Source: Chrysemys picta bellii
Lineage: Eukaryota; Chordata; Testudines; Emydidae
Length of the DNA: 64,000 bases
Assembly: GCF_011386835.1 (NCBI RefSeq)
Contig: NW_027052979.1
Coordinates: 17,001-81,000, forward strand
Direction of reading: 5' to 3'
Under the pieces are notes generated by a model. It saw nothing but the letters and a program-made list of their open reading frames with translations, had not been told where the DNA came from and did not search any database. Positions 35,491-45,960 of the stretch are shown one piece after another. The position numbers were made by a program, and so were the translations under genes. Every line of letters begins with the position of its first letter. Position 1 is the stretch's first letter.

Positions 35491-36519
35491 CGCAGTCCGC
35501 TCTATGGGGGTGTGAGTTGTGCAGCACTCGCACGTCGCACTCTAGCCAGCCCGTGTAGACCCCGCTGGTGGGAACTAAAGGTACCTAATGCACATTGAGG
35601 CCGTCCTGAAACAGGCCTGCTGGAGGGTGCAGGGTCTGCTCCCGGCTAGTACCTTGTGGACACTGGCCACCGTGGTGAAAGGACTGGAGTGGAGAGACAA
35701 AGCTGGTGAGCAGCAGAGGGGAGGGCACCCTGCACCCTCCTGTGGGGCACAGCCGTGGGCCCAGGCTGGGGAGCTCTGCAAGCTTTGGGCCTCATACTCC
35801 TATGGGCAGTAGATTTACCCTGCGCAGGGTTGTCCCTATATGGCACTGTCTAGTCCGTGGGGTTCTTCTTTACGTAATGTATTGGAGGAGCCGCATACGG
35901 AACATATACACCTCGAGTGCCATACCAGAGGCTTGACCTGTCGCGTCCTTACCCTGCCCAGTTAAGCCATTCCTTGCCACTCAGATGCTCTTTTCTACAC
36001 GCAGCTTCACTGGACCAGGAGCATTCTGCGGCTGCGCCCTTAGCCGTCCTGCCCCGAATCCCAGGTGAAAGGTGTTAGTCTGTACAAAGGAACGTCAGCG
36101 ACCTAATCACAGCCTGGGATCTAATGCTCCTAATCCCTCCAGCGGCAGCGTGGCAGCTGGCATTTATGATGGGCAAGAGTGGAATTCCAGCCCCATGGCG
36201 CTGGACACCCACATGCGCTCTGGGACGTGCTGACTGCCATGCTGTGAATCCCAGAAGTGGGTCCCAGAGGTGGGACTGTTGGAGAGCAATTGCAGCCCCA
36301 GTCCATCTGTGTTTCTGATTGTTTCAGGAAGTCCTCAGGTATGAGGGGGTGGTACTTCCTGGCCAGCCAGTCAAAAGTGTTAGTGTCACCGTGAGATAAA
36401 CCTCTCTCCCAGACCACACCCTCTGATCCACCTCTTCCACTCCAGATCCAAAAAACCCAGATATCAGGTCTTGTCAAATGGCACCTGGACACACAAGCCG
36501 GAACGTGGACTGGCCGGGT
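35491..36519. other. No recognised feature
   Basis: Short frames only; no family signature. Confidence 0.3.
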
Positions 36520-36850
36520 GGCAACCCTAATCCTCCATGAATTTATCTAGTTCTTTTTTGAACCCTGTTATAGTTTTGGCCTTCACAACATCCTCTGGCA
36601 AGGAGTTCCACAGGTTGACTGTGCGCTTGTGAAGAGACTGTGCACAGTGTGAAGATTGATCCCATTGATAGATTGTCAGCTCTTCATGGCAGGGATTGTC
36701 TTTTGTGTTGTGTTTGTGCAGCACCTGGGACAATGGGGCCTAGTCCATGACTGGGGCGCCTAAATCGTTTGGTAATATAAATAACAAGCACATATACAGC
36801 ACCTGGCACAATGGACTGGGGCCGTTAGGTCCTACTGAAATCCAAATAAA
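36520..36850 (-). repeat. Old CR1 fragment and MIR-like SINE tails
   Basis: The segment 36520-36620 is minus-strand CR1/L3 (minus-strand codons reading LHKRTVNLWNSLPEDVVK). The segment 36690-36850 has GTGCAGCACCTGGGACAATG and, 80 bp on, CAGCACCTGGCACAATGG: the tail of an ancient SINE present twice. Confidence 0.5.
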
Positions 36851-37959
36851 TAATAACAACAACAGATTTGAATTGCACTGGGCATAGGGCCAGAAACCTA
36901 TGCCCTAGGGAATCAGTGGTGTCAAGAACCTAGCTCTGGGTCTGTTATTGTCCGTGTCCTTAGCTGCTCTTGTCAACACAAAGCTGAACCGGGGGTGTTT
37001 TGGTGGCACTCCCTCTGGAGCTGCCTGTATTGTTAACAGTTTGCAGGTGAAATACAGTCCAGAGCCGAACTTGCCGTGACTACAGTCTGGTAGGTTTGTT
37101 TCCTGCCATGGCTCCGTGTTTGATGTGGCTCTCGGGAGGTCAGTGAGAATGTTTGCATTCCCATGAGTCACCCTGTGGCTCGAGCAATACAGAATAGGTG
37201 TGTTTTCCGCACAGAGAAGTAAGCAGAGGTGTGGATCATTTATCCTGTTACCTCTGCATGGGGCAGAGAAAATTAAAGCTCTCCAAGTGTTTCAGGCTTT
37301 TATCTACACATGACCAGGAGGAGGAACAGGAGCAGGCCGTGATGTCAGAGAATGCCAATGTGTAGGAGCATCTGCGGGCACCTGAGCATTTGTTTTTGCA
37401 AGACCTTTTAACTCATGATTGTTTACCTCCTCATCAAATGTCACTCAGATTTGGTCTGAGTTCCCCCTGGCCAACTATGAATCTTCCAGCCTGCACTGCT
37501 TGGAATGCAGGAGCTGGAGGTCCTTTGTGTCAATACTGAGCCAGTGGGGCTAGGGGGCGCTCTGCTGCTGGACCACCTGCCGGAGGAGCCGTAAAACTGA
37601 GATCCCAATCAGGGGTCGTTGCTGAAGATCCCACACCACTTTTTGCCAGAATTGGGGGGGTACCCCCACTCTCCTGGCTAAATTTCTAGGTAGGAGATGA
37701 ATCAAGGGTGGGCAAAGCAGAAGATGAGGTAGAGAACAAGGGAGGGAGGAAACAGGTGGGACCAGAGAACGAGGAACAAAGATGGAGGGAGAGAGACACG
37801 CAAGGAAGAGGAACAGATAGAATGACCCACAGGGCAGAGGAAAGGGTGATTTGTGATGAAGACAGAATGATAAAATGGAGCAAGAAAACAGAGTGGGCAG
37901 AGCTGGGGGACGTCGCTTGTAGGTGTTTCTTCTTGAGAGAAGGCGGCTTGTGCTGCAGG
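36851..37959. other. No recognised feature
   Basis: A purine-rich block lies near 37700-37900. No gene recognised. Confidence 0.3.
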
Positions 37960-38082
37960 TAGGGTTGCCAAGCCTCCAGGATTGGCTTGGTGTCTCCATG
38001 AATTCAAGATTAATCTTTAATTAAGGATTATGTCATGTTATGAAACCTTCAGGAATACGTCCAACCTAAATTGGCAACCCGC
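37960..38082. mobile_element. Small hAT MITE
   Basis: About 120 bp with ends TAGGGTTGCCAAGCCTCCAG and, at the right, ATTGGCAACCCGC; the terminal 12 bp are inverted (TTGCCAA/TTGGCAA). The central TTAATCTTTAATTAAGGATTA is also palindromic. The duplication is not clear. Confidence 0.65.
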
Positions 38083-38457
38083 GAGGAGGAAGTACCTTTC
38101 CCCCTGCCAAGGGTTAGACGCAGAGGCAGTAGAGCCAACACCCCATGTTAAAAAATCATGTCATGTCCCCCTAAATCATGAGGTTAATAAATCAATAAAT
38201 GATTTGCTCTCTGGTTTTTGAGCCTTTGGAGTTCACATTTTCAAGTATTTACCCACAGCCATAAAATCTAGAGCGACTCACTTGAAAGAAAGGAAGAAGA
38301 AAGCTGAGATTCTCCTTCAATACGCCCGGCTGAGTTTTCGAAAGGAAAGGCTGAACTTGCTCCACTGTGAGCCAACAGGCACCACTTGGAACTCCAGCCA
38401 TTGATCAGACTACAGCAGGCCCCCCCGGCTTTGCCCCCTGCCCCCGAAAGTCAGCGT

Positions 38458-39638
38458 TAGGGCTGCTGACTTTCTAATCACACAAAACCGAACACCCTTG
38501 CCCTAACCCTTCTCCAAGGCCCCTTCCATTGCCACCCCATCACCGAGGCCCTGCCCCGCCACGTCTCCGAGGCCCCACCCCCGCTCACTCCATTCCCCCC
38601 GCCCTCTGTCGCTCGCTCTCCTCCACCCTCACTCCACTCCTTCATTTTCACCGGGCTGGGGCAGGTGGTTGGGGAGTGGGAGGGGGTGAGGGCTTTGGCT
38701 GGGGGTGTGGGCTCTGGGGTGGGGCCAGGGATGAGATGTTCAGAGTGTGGGAGGGGTCTGGGCTGAGGCAGAGGGTTGGGGTGTGGGAGGGGACATGGGC
38801 TTTGGGGTGGGGGTGCAGGTTCTGGACTGGGGCCAGAAATGAGGGGTTCCGGGTGTGGGAGGTGGATCCAGGCTGGGGCAGGGGGTTGGGGTGCGGGAGG
38901 AGGTTAAGGCTCCAGCTGGGGGTGTGGGCTCTGGGGTGGGGCTGGGGATGACGGGTGGGGGAAGGGGTTCAGTGCTGGGACAGGCAGTTGGAATGCGGTG
39001 GGGGGAGGTGAAGGCTTCGGCTAGGGGTGCGGGCTCTGGGGGGGGCTGGGGATGAGGGGCTTGGGGTGCAGGGGAGGCTCAGGGCTGGGGTAGGGTGTTG
39101 GGGTGTTGGGGGGGTGCAGACTCTGGGAGGGAATCATAGAGTCATAGAATATCAGGGTTGAAAGAGACCTCAGGAGGTCATCTAGTGCAACCCCCTGCTC
39201 AAAGCAGGACCAATCCCCAAGCTTGGGTGCAGGAGGGGGCTCAGAGCTGGGTCAGGGGGTTGGGGTGCAGGAGGGGTTTTGGAGTGCGGGCTCCGGGTGG
39301 TGTTTACCTCAGCCGGTTCCAGGGAAAAGGCGACATGTCCCTTGGCTCCTAGGCGGAGGCGCAGTCAGGCAGCTCTGCACGCTGTCTCCACCCAGGCAAT
39401 GGGAGATGCGGAACCAGCGCTCGGGGTGGGGGCTGTGCATGGGGCTGCGGCCGTCCCTCCATCTAGGAGCCGACGGACATGTCGCTGCTTGCGGGGAGAT
39501 GCGCGGAGCCAGGTAGGGAGCCTGCCAGCCCCACGCCAACCGGACTTTTGACAGCCCAGGCAGCAGTGCTGACCGGAGCCGCCAGGGTCCCTTTTCGAGC
39601 GGGTGTTCTGGTCGAAAACCGGACACCTGGGAACCCTA
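38458..39638. mobile_element. hAT-like MITE with G-rich minisatellite core
   Basis: Ends TAGGGCTGCTGACTTTC and, at the right, ACACCTGGGAACCCTA; the flanking 8-mers GTCAGCGT and GCCAGGAT match at five positions. The core (38650-39300) holds about five units of a 102-111-bp G-rich repeat, marked by GCTCTGGGGTGGGG at 38711, 38929 and 39030. A SINE fragment is nested at 39130-39225. Non-coding despite long frames. Confidence 0.7.
39130..39225 (-). repeat. Truncated Cry-type SINE nested in a hAT MITE
   Basis: Carries the SINE tail on the minus strand (GGTTTGGTC-like CTGCTTTGAGCAGGGGGTTG and ATTCTATGACTC). The tRNA-like head is missing. It interrupts the G-rich array and so postdates it. Confidence 0.75.
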
Positions 39639-40038
39639 GCCAGGATGCTTGCAGCCAGCAAGATTCCTCTACTATTAAAGGTGCAGTGCCCAGAAAAGAG
39701 AAGGCCGACATCTCAGTCACATGGCTACACGCAGCCTACTGCGCAGTGAGGAAAGTTGGCCGCACACACTTGGAAATCAGCAGCAGCTTTATTATGCAAC
39801 AAACAACTAGATGCCATGTTAACTCTGGCCCGTACTTCTGTGACGCTTGGAAAGGCTCCTGTGAGAGGGGGAAAAAAACACAATAAAAGCAATGATCTTC
39901 AGCTATATATTGATCTTCCAAACTCTGTTTCTAGCCATCCAGCTTGCATCTAAACACTCGACACTCATATTAAAACGACCATCGTTTCCACCTGAAAGGA
40001 CCACGTTTCCTGCCCCTCTAGAGTTATAGGGGTGTACC
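39639..40038. other. No recognised feature
   Basis: No gene recognised. An AATAAA at 39882 has no linked exon. Confidence 0.3.
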
Positions 40039-40245
40039 CAGGCCCGGCACAACCCATTAGGCAACCTAGGCGGTTGCCTTGGGCGCTAACATTTGGGGGG
40101 CGGCGACCACGGCGGCCGGATCTTCGGCTGCCCCCGTTGTCGTCCGTATTTTGGGGGCGGGACCTTCTGCCACCTGTCGGGGGCGGCATTTCGGGGGCGG
40201 GACCTTCCGCCACCTAGGGCGGCAAAAACGCTGGCGGCGCTCTTG
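40039..40245. mobile_element. hAT MITE, 207 bp, exact 8-bp duplication
   Basis: Flanked by GGTGTACC at 40031-40038 and 40246-40253. Starts CAGGCCCGGCACAACCC and ends GCGGCGCTCTTG. The body has tandem GGGGGCGGGACCTTC(C/T)GCCACC units. Non-coding, GC-rich. Confidence 0.75.
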
Positions 40246-40288
40246 GGTGTACCTAGAGCTGTAGTGCACGGCCCATGTCTGTGCTTAC

Positions 40289-40340
40289 CTCACTAGTCCT
40301 GGAACAGCTCCTCGGGAAACAGCACCTCAGCCCTTCTGGC
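40289..40340 (-). pseudogene. Possible MROH-like pseudo-exon
   Basis: A 52-nt minus-strand segment between CTATTCCAG and a GTAAGC donor. It reads ARRAEVLFPEELFQD and then TAG TGA. MROH proteins carry a similar phrase after their AFFxE block, which occurs 1.1 kb upstream in the pseudo-exon at 41420-41511. The two stops indicate decay if the assignment is right. Confidence 0.3.
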
Positions 40341-40450
40341 CTGGAATAGGAAGAGGAAGGATTAAGGATTAATCATTCAAACACATAACAGCCCATGTCA
40401 CCGTGGGGCTGAAGGGCTCCTGCTACTCAGACTGCATCAATGGGCACAGA

Positions 40451-40746
40451 GGCCTAGTCTTCACTTACCGGCTGGTCCGGCGGCACGCCATCGATGTTCT
40501 GGGATCGGTTTATCGCGTCTGGTTAAGACGCGATAAATCGATCCCGGATCGATCCCGGAAGTGCTCACAATCGGCGCCGGTACTCCAGCTCGCCGAGAGG
40601 AGTACGCAGCGTCGACGGGGGGAGACTTCCGGCCGCGTCTGGACCACGGTAAGTCCGGACTAAGGTACTTCGAATTCAGCTACGTTATTAATGTAGCTGA
40701 ATTTGCGTACCTTAGTCCGAAGTCCGGACTAAGTGGGGACCAGCCC
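40451..40746. mobile_element. Harbinger MITE, 296 bp (inverted copy)
   Basis: Inverted relative to the copy at 11898-12193 and the same length. Flanked by AGA triplets at 40448-40450 and 40747-40749. Contains the hairpins TTTATCGCGTCTGG/TTAAGACGCGATAAA and ATTCAGCTACG/GTAGCTGAAT. Ends GGCCTAGTCTTCACTTA and TAAGTGGGGACCAGCCC. Confidence 0.85.
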
Positions 40747-41062
40747 AGAGACTGGACATAATCTGATTCGCTGTAAAGGGACCTAAGAGGAGAAAAATGT
40801 AGGGGAGGCAGAGCATCAACGCCACCCTGTGGTGAGTGGCTTACATGACTAGTTTCTGCCTTACTTTTTTGGAAGATGACAGAGCCTCTGTGTCCCCATT
40901 GCCATCTCCTTGACCCACACCCTGGGACCTCTGCTTCCTCACTGCACTTACCTAAGGATATTACTTACGTTCACGTACCAAGTCCAGGCCTTCTGATCTG
41001 GGTCTGTCTGCCGGCGTGCTGGACAGTGCGCCCTAGGGAATCAACACAACGGCTCTCCTGTC

Positions 41063-41320
41063 AATGCTTACATTCTCCAGGGCGAACTTTCAGAGTTTCA
41101 GCCTCTCAACAAAGAGAGCAGTTTTCAAGACGTCTCACGGGAAATCAAACGCAGTCACAATCTGGGAAATTACCGAGGGACTGATGGCCGAATGCTGCGC
41201 TATTTCCACTGTTCCAGAGGGATTTCCTCAGAAGTATCTGGATGATTATGGTTTCAACACAATCCCTGCCTTTTACATAAACCCCAGGCCACCCCACTTA
41301 CAGGTCAAGAAATGAGGATG
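41063..41320 (+). repeat. Copy A of an unnamed dispersed repeat
   Basis: An 83-codon frame (SLSTKRAVFKTSHGK ... LMAECCAISTVPEGFPQ) aligns, with gaps, to the frame at 57527-57868 (SLSNKQNSFQ ... LIANGYGIAAVPQGFQS). DNA similarity is also visible. I think this is an old interspersed repeat rather than an exon, because no splice sites bracket it. The family is not recognised. Confidence 0.4.
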
Positions 41321-41419
41321 CCAGGTGCCCCAGACATACATACGGGGCACTGCCAGTTGTGAGAATATGGGACTGAGCAAGGCTCTGCAAACTCAGTTCA
41401 ACAAGTCAACAAAACTTAC

Positions 41420-41511
41420 CTCAGCAAAGAAGGCAACTGAGGTGAGCATGTGCTTCTTCCTGCCCCACTTGGGCCTTGGGCCTGAAATCCTTCCCTCTCT
41501 CATGTGGGGCT
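41420..41511 (-). pseudogene. MROH-like pseudo-exon
   Basis: Minus-strand segment after ATGTTGCAG and before GTAAGT, ending KKHMLTSVAFFAE. This parallels [13 protein letters not shown] at the end of the MROH exon 63685-63802. It is 92 nt against 118 nt there, a 26-nt difference that is not a multiple of three, and the 5' part no longer aligns. Most likely a decayed duplicate of an MROH exon, though a divergent live exon is not excluded. Confidence 0.5.
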
Positions 41512-41595
41512 CTGCAACATAAATACCCATGAGTAACAGGGACAGCAAGCTCTACAGAGCAAATCCGTACGGCAGATGGTAGAAAGAATAGCTTA

Positions 41596-41625
41596 TACTA
41601 TCTATCTATCTGTCTATCTATCATT
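41596..41625 (+). repeat. (TATC)n microsatellite
   Basis: About six tetranucleotide units with one TGTC variant. Confidence 0.9.
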
Positions 41626-41989
41626 ACATGTTAATTCACTTACAGCATCTAGGCCTCCCCATTGTAGCTGAATGGCTCACAGTCAGAAGCTGGGATGTAT
41701 CTGTTGAGGAGCTGGATTGTAGGATGAGAGTCCATGCATAGGCTCAGGCCAATGTCTTCCTATGTCACTGTCCAAAGTCTGCCACTAACATTCATATTCA
41801 GGCATCTAGACGAGTGGATTGATTTTCAGAGGAGCTGAACAGCCACGGCTTCGGCAGATTCGAGTGAGAAGTTCTTGGTATTCAGCATTTGAGAAAGGTC
41901 AGGCCATTTATTTAGGTGCCTGAGTGTGGCATTGCAGCCGCTGCCATGGGTCGTTTACAATGAATACGGAATCAACATCATCTCGGCAC

Positions 41990-42250
41990 GACAACCAAGT
42001 TCAGGTTGTAATCGAGCTGTATCCTCTCTGTACTGCTGTACGGTTGCGAAACATTGGGACTGCGCCACTCAGAGTGGGCAAACCTGGAGGCTTTCCACAT
42101 AAAATGCCAACATTGTATATTGGGCATAGAGTGGAAGGACTTCATTTGTAAAGCAGATGTTTATGGTCGCTCCGGTCTACAGACTACTGGGGCCATTGTC
42201 CGCAGATGGCGTCTTATGCTTTTCAGACATGTCACAAGTATGCCACAAGA
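41990..42250 (+). pseudogene. LINE ORF2 C-terminal fragment (non-CR1)
   Basis: In one frame the sequence reads VLLYGCETL, LEAFHIKCQ, ILGIEWKDFI and AIVRRWRLMLFRHV. These are the linker and tail phrases that follow the RT in several LINE clades (YGCETW ... CLRRILGIxWxD ... RRRLxxFGHV). The clade (RTE-like or other) is unresolved. It stops where the hAT terminus begins at 42252. Confidence 0.65.
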
Positions 42251-42251
42251 C

Positions 42252-43100
42252 CAGGCCTGCACAACATACGGCCCGCGGGCCGCATGCAGCGCGTGGGGGC
42301 TCACTGTGCGGCCCGCGGGGGGATTCTAAACCCCACGCACACAAAGTCCCGAGGCTGGCGTGGCGGCGCTTCCTGGGGCAGCTCCTGGTGGCGTGCCTGC
42401 CCGCCGACAGGAGCCAGCAATGTGGGACACGGACATGGAGCCCTCAGCGCTGCCGGCCCCCCCCGCCCCACCCTCGCGCGCTGCCACCCCCCCCCCCCCC
42501 GCCCCAAGCAGGACACGGGGATGGAGCCCTCGCGCGCCGCCGCGCCTCCACCCGCACCCCCCCTGGCCCCAAGCGGGACACGGAGCCCACACGCGTTGCT
42601 GCCCCTCCTCACTGCCCCAAGCGGGAAACGGGCACGGAGCGCTCGCCCCCACCCCAGCGGGACACAGGGCTCAGCCACCGCCCCCGTCCTGAGTGCTTTT
42701 TGGCCCCCCCCGGGACTCCTGCCCCATCCAACCCCCCGCGTTCCTTGATGCCCACCCCAGGACCCCTGCCCCATCCACCCCCTTCCCTGTCCCCTGACTT
42801 CCCTCCACCACCCCATCCAACTCCTCTCCTGATTCCCCATCCAAACACCCCTTCTCCCTGTCCCCTGACCACCCTTGGAACCCCTGCCCCTGACTGCCTC
42901 CCACCACCCCATCCAACCCTTGCTCCTTCCTGACTGCCCCCCGGGACCCTTGCCCCCATTCAATCCCCCTGTTCCCTGCCATCTGACTGCCCCGACGCCT
43001 ATCCACCCCTCCACCACCCCCCTGAACTCGCCTGCCCTCTATCCAGCACCCCCTCCCTGCTCCCTTACTGCGCTGCCTGGAGGTGGCTGGCGGCGCTACA
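42252..43100. mobile_element. hAT-like element with C-rich module type 1 (right end unclear)
   Basis: Starts CAGGCCTGCACAACATACGG followed by CCCGCGGGCC, a hAT-type terminus different from those at 24037 and 35166. It contains the C-rich minisatellite from about 42690 to 43060. No matching right terminus is seen before 43990. Confidence 0.6.
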
Positions 43101-43190
43101 GCCGCGCCACTCTGCTGGAGCCGGGCCACGCTGCCACCGCGCAGTGCCTGGAGCACCGCGTCAGTCTGAGCTTGCAGCCCCCCCGCTTCC

Positions 43191-43461
43191 CGCAAATCAG
43201 CTGTTCGTGCAGGAAGCCTGGGAGGGCTGAGAAGCAAGCGGCGGCTTCGCGCTCAGGCCCAGGGAGGCAGAGCGGAGGTGAGCTGGGGCGGGGAGCGGTT
43301 CCCCTGGGCGCCCCTCCCCCCGGGTTACCTGCTGTGGCGCGGACGGCTCCCCCCACCCCAGCTCACCTCCGCTCCGTCTCCGCCTCCCTGGGCTTGAGCG
43401 CGAAGCCGCCGCTTGCTTCTCTGCTCTCCCAGGCTTCCCGCGCGAACAGCTGATTCGCGGG
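43191..43461. repeat. Large inverted repeat, arms about 105 bp
   Basis: Left arm 43191-43294 and right arm 43352-43461 are inverted copies (left CTGGGAGGGCTGAGAAGCAA pairs with right TTGCTTCTCTGCTCTCCCAG). Part of the same sequence reappears directly at about 43450-43540. GC-rich, non-coding, probably transposon interior. Confidence 0.7.
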
Positions 43462-43658
43462 AAGCAGGGGGGGGGGAAGCGGGGCGGAGTGTTCAGAGGC
43501 GGAGGGGGAGCGGAGGTGAGCTGGGGCCGGGGAGCGGGGCGGAGAGCTGGAGCACCCATGGGATCGGCTCCTAAGGCGCCACTTTTGGATAATGTGCTCA
43601 GGGGGAGCAGCCGCTCCCTCTGCTCCCCCCCAGCTACGGTCCTGGTCACTTCAACTTA

Positions 43659-43743
43659 CCGGTTGTTAAATTTAGAAGCCCTTTTAGAACCGGTCCCGCG
43701 CAGGACAACTGGTTCTAAAAGGGCTTCTAAATTTAACAACCGG
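43659..43743. repeat. Perfect 33-bp inverted repeat
   Basis: Arms 43659-43691 and 43711-43743 are exact reverse complements (start CCGGTTGTTAAATTTAG, end ACAACCGG) with a 19-bp GC-rich spacer. Likely a transposon-derived hairpin. Confidence 0.9.
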
Positions 43744-43849
43744 TTCCCGCGAACTGGCTCCCGCTCACCACTGGAGACTCCCCTTGCCGCTCTCACCCTA
43801 GGAGCCAGAGACCTCCCAGCAGGGCTGGTGAGTGCGGCCAGGGAAGGGG

Positions 43850-43992
43850 GAAGGGTGTGGTGGAGTGAGTGTCTGGGAGGTGTGCAGGGGGGTGCTGGGC
43901 TGTGAGGGTGTGGAGGGCGCTGGGCAGTGGGGGAGGTTTGTGTGTTTTGGGGTGCTAGGCAGTGGGGGCCTGTTGGGGGGTGCTGGGCAGTG
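43850..43992 (+). repeat. GGGTGCTGGGCAGTGGG-type tandem repeats
   Basis: Imperfect copies of GGGTGCTGGGCAGTG run up to the CR1 tail. Low complexity. Confidence 0.6.
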
Positions 43993-44404
43993 AGGGAGAT
44001 CTCATAGACTCATAGGGTATGTCTACACTACGGGATTAATCCGAATTTAGATAATTCGGATTTAAAAAACAGGTTGTATAAAGTCGAAATGAATGCGGCC
44101 ACACTAAGCACATTACTTCGGTGGTGTGCGTCCAAGTACCGGGGCTAGCGTCGATTTCTGCACCGTTGCACTGTGGGTAGCAATTCCATAGCTATCCCAT
44201 AGTTCCCGCAGTCTCCCGCGCCCATTGGGATTGTGGGTTAAGATCCCAGTGCCTGATGGGACAAAAAACATCGTCGCAGGTGGTTCTGGGTACAGCCTCA
44301 CCTCCTCCCTCCCTCCCTGCATGAAAGCAACGGACGGCAGACAACCATTTTCGCGCCTTTTTTCCTGGGTGGGTGAACACTGCAGACTCCATACCACGGC
44401 AAGC

Positions 44405-45706
44405 ATGGAGCCCGCTGAGCTCAAGACAGCAGTCATGAATATTGTAAACACCTCGCGGGTTCTCGTGGAGTTTATGCTCAGCCAGGACCAGAAAAACGAG
44501 GCGAGGAGGCAGCGGCGGCGGCAGCGCAGCGACAAGCATGATGAGGACATGGACACGGACACGGATACAGAATTCAGTGAAACCACAGGCCCCGGTGCTT
44601 TGGAGATCATGTTGTTAATGGGGCAGATTCTATCCATGGAACGCCGATTCTGGGCAAGGGAAACAAGCACAGACTGGTGGGACCGCATAGTGTTGCAGGT
44701 CTGGGACGATTCCCAGTGGCTGCAGAACTTTCGCATGCATAAGGGCACTTTCATGGAACTTTGTGACTTGCTGTCCCCTGCCCTGAAACGCCAGAATACC
44801 AAGATGAGAGCAGCCCTCACAGTTGAGAAGCGCGTGGCGATAGCCCTGTGGAAGCTTGCAACGCCAGACAGCTACCGGTCAGTCGGGAATCAATTGGGAG
44901 TGGGCAAATCTACTGTGGGGGCTGCTGTGATGCAAGTAGCCAAAGCAATCACTCAGGTGCTGCTACGAAAGTTTGTGACTCTGGGAAATGTGCAGGCTAT
45001 AGTGGATGGTTTTGCTGTAATGGGATTCCCTAACTGTGGTGGGGCAATAGACGGAACCCATATCCCTATCTTGGCACCGGAGCACCAAGCCACCGAGTAC
45101 ATAAACCGCAAGGGGTACTTTTCAATGGTGCTGCAAGCACTTGTGGATCACAAGGGACGTTTCACCAACATCAACGCGGGCTGGGCGGGAAGGGTTCATG
45201 ACGCTCGCGTCTTCAGGAACACTACTCTGTTTAAAGGGCTGCAGCAAGGGACTTACTTTCCGGACCAGAAAATAACCGTTGGGGATGTTGAAATGCCCAT
45301 AGTTATTCTTGGGGACCCAGCCTACCCCTTAATGCCATTGCATATGAAGCCATACACAGGCAGCCTGGACAGGAGTCAGGAGCTGTTTAACTACAGGCTA
45401 AGCAAGTGCAGAATGGTGGTAGAATGTGCATTTGGCCGTTTAAAAGGTCGCTGGAGATCATTATTGACTCGCTCTGACCTCAGCCAAAGAAATCTCCCCA
45501 TTGTTATTTCTGCTTGCTGTGTGCTCCACAATCTCTGTGAAAGTAAGGGGGAGACCTTTATGGCGGGGTGGGAGGCTGAGGCAAATCGCCTGGCTGCTGA
45601 TTACGCGCAGCCAGACACCAGGGCGATTAGAAGATCACACCATGAAGCGCTGTGCATCAGAGAAGCTTTAAAAACCAGTTTCATGGCTGGCCAGGCTACA
45701 GTGTGA
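44405..45706 (+). CDS. Harbinger DDE transposase (HARBI1-like)
   Basis: An intact ORF of 433 residues from the ATG at 44405; upstream in-frame ATGs at 44321 and 44225 would add 28 or 60 residues of less conserved sequence. The N-terminal part is basic (ARRQRRRQR), followed by an acidic run. A helix-turn-helix-like region (LGVGKSTVGAAVMQVAKAIT) precedes the catalytic DDE_Tnp_4 domain. Its catalytic residues are D in GGAIDGTHIPI, D in ILGDPAYPL and E in MVVECAFGRLKGRWR; all are present. The enzyme cuts and pastes the element but in this family needs the Myb-like partner for nuclear import and DNA binding. A poly(A) signal lies at 45808-45813. It is transposon-encoded, not the host gene HARBI1. 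Confidence 0.9.
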   Translation: MEPAELKTAVMNIVNTSRVLVEFMLSQDQKNEARRQRRRQRSDKHDEDMDTDTDTEFSETTGPGALEIMLLMGQILSMERRFWARETSTDWWDRIVLQVWDDSQWLQNFRMHKGTFMELCDLLSPALKRQNTKMRAALTVEKRVAIALWKLATPDSYRSVGNQLGVGKSTVGAAVMQVAKAITQVLLRKFVTLGNVQAIVDGFAVMGFPNCGGAIDGTHIPILAPEHQATEYINRKGYFSMVLQALVDHKGRFTNINAGWAGRVHDARVFRNTTLFKGLQQGTYFPDQKITVGDVEMPIVILGDPAYPLMPLHMKPYTGSLDRSQELFNYRLSKCRMVVECAFGRLKGRWRSLLTRSDLSQRNLPIVISACCVLHNLCESKGETFMAGWEAEANRLAADYAQPDTRAIRRSHHEALCIREALKTSFMAGQATV

Positions 45707-45807
45707 AATATCTGTTTGTTTCTCCTTCATGAAAACCCGCCCCCTTTATTGACTGATTTTCTGTAAGGAATCCACCCTGCCCCTTCCCCCAGCTTTCTTT
45801 CAAACCA

Positions 45808-45850
45808 AATAAAGTCACTATCATTTAAAAATCATTTATTCTTTATTAAT
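45808..45850. terminator. Convergent poly(A) signals
   Basis: AATAAA for the transposase at 45808-45813 on the plus strand. TTTATT at 45835-45840 and 45842-45847 supplies two AATAAA signals for the minus-strand gene. The two 3' UTRs probably overlap or nearly so. Confidence 0.6.
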
Positions 45851-45960
45851 AGATTAGAAAAAGAGGGAGGGAACCCGGGTGGTATTTGGGAGGAGGATTG
45901 CTGGGAAGGAAAAAGCCACAAAGAAAAGGTTAAAAAATGACAGCCTTTTGCTTGGGCTGT

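Noticed and set aside
36616..36850. Two similar blocks as a possible tandem gene feature
   Set aside because: They match tails of old SINEs common in amniote genomes.
38529..39551. Tandem-repeat protein candidates
   Set aside because: Same reason: G-rich 102-111-bp array within a hAT MITE.
42157..43453. Proline-rich open frames over 190-258 codons on both strands
   Set aside because: C-rich repeat composition removes stop codons; no domain or splice signal.
44405..45706. Host HARBI1 or ALP1-like gene
   Set aside because: It lies between transposon termini with a target duplication and next to its Myb-like partner, so it is a transposon gene.
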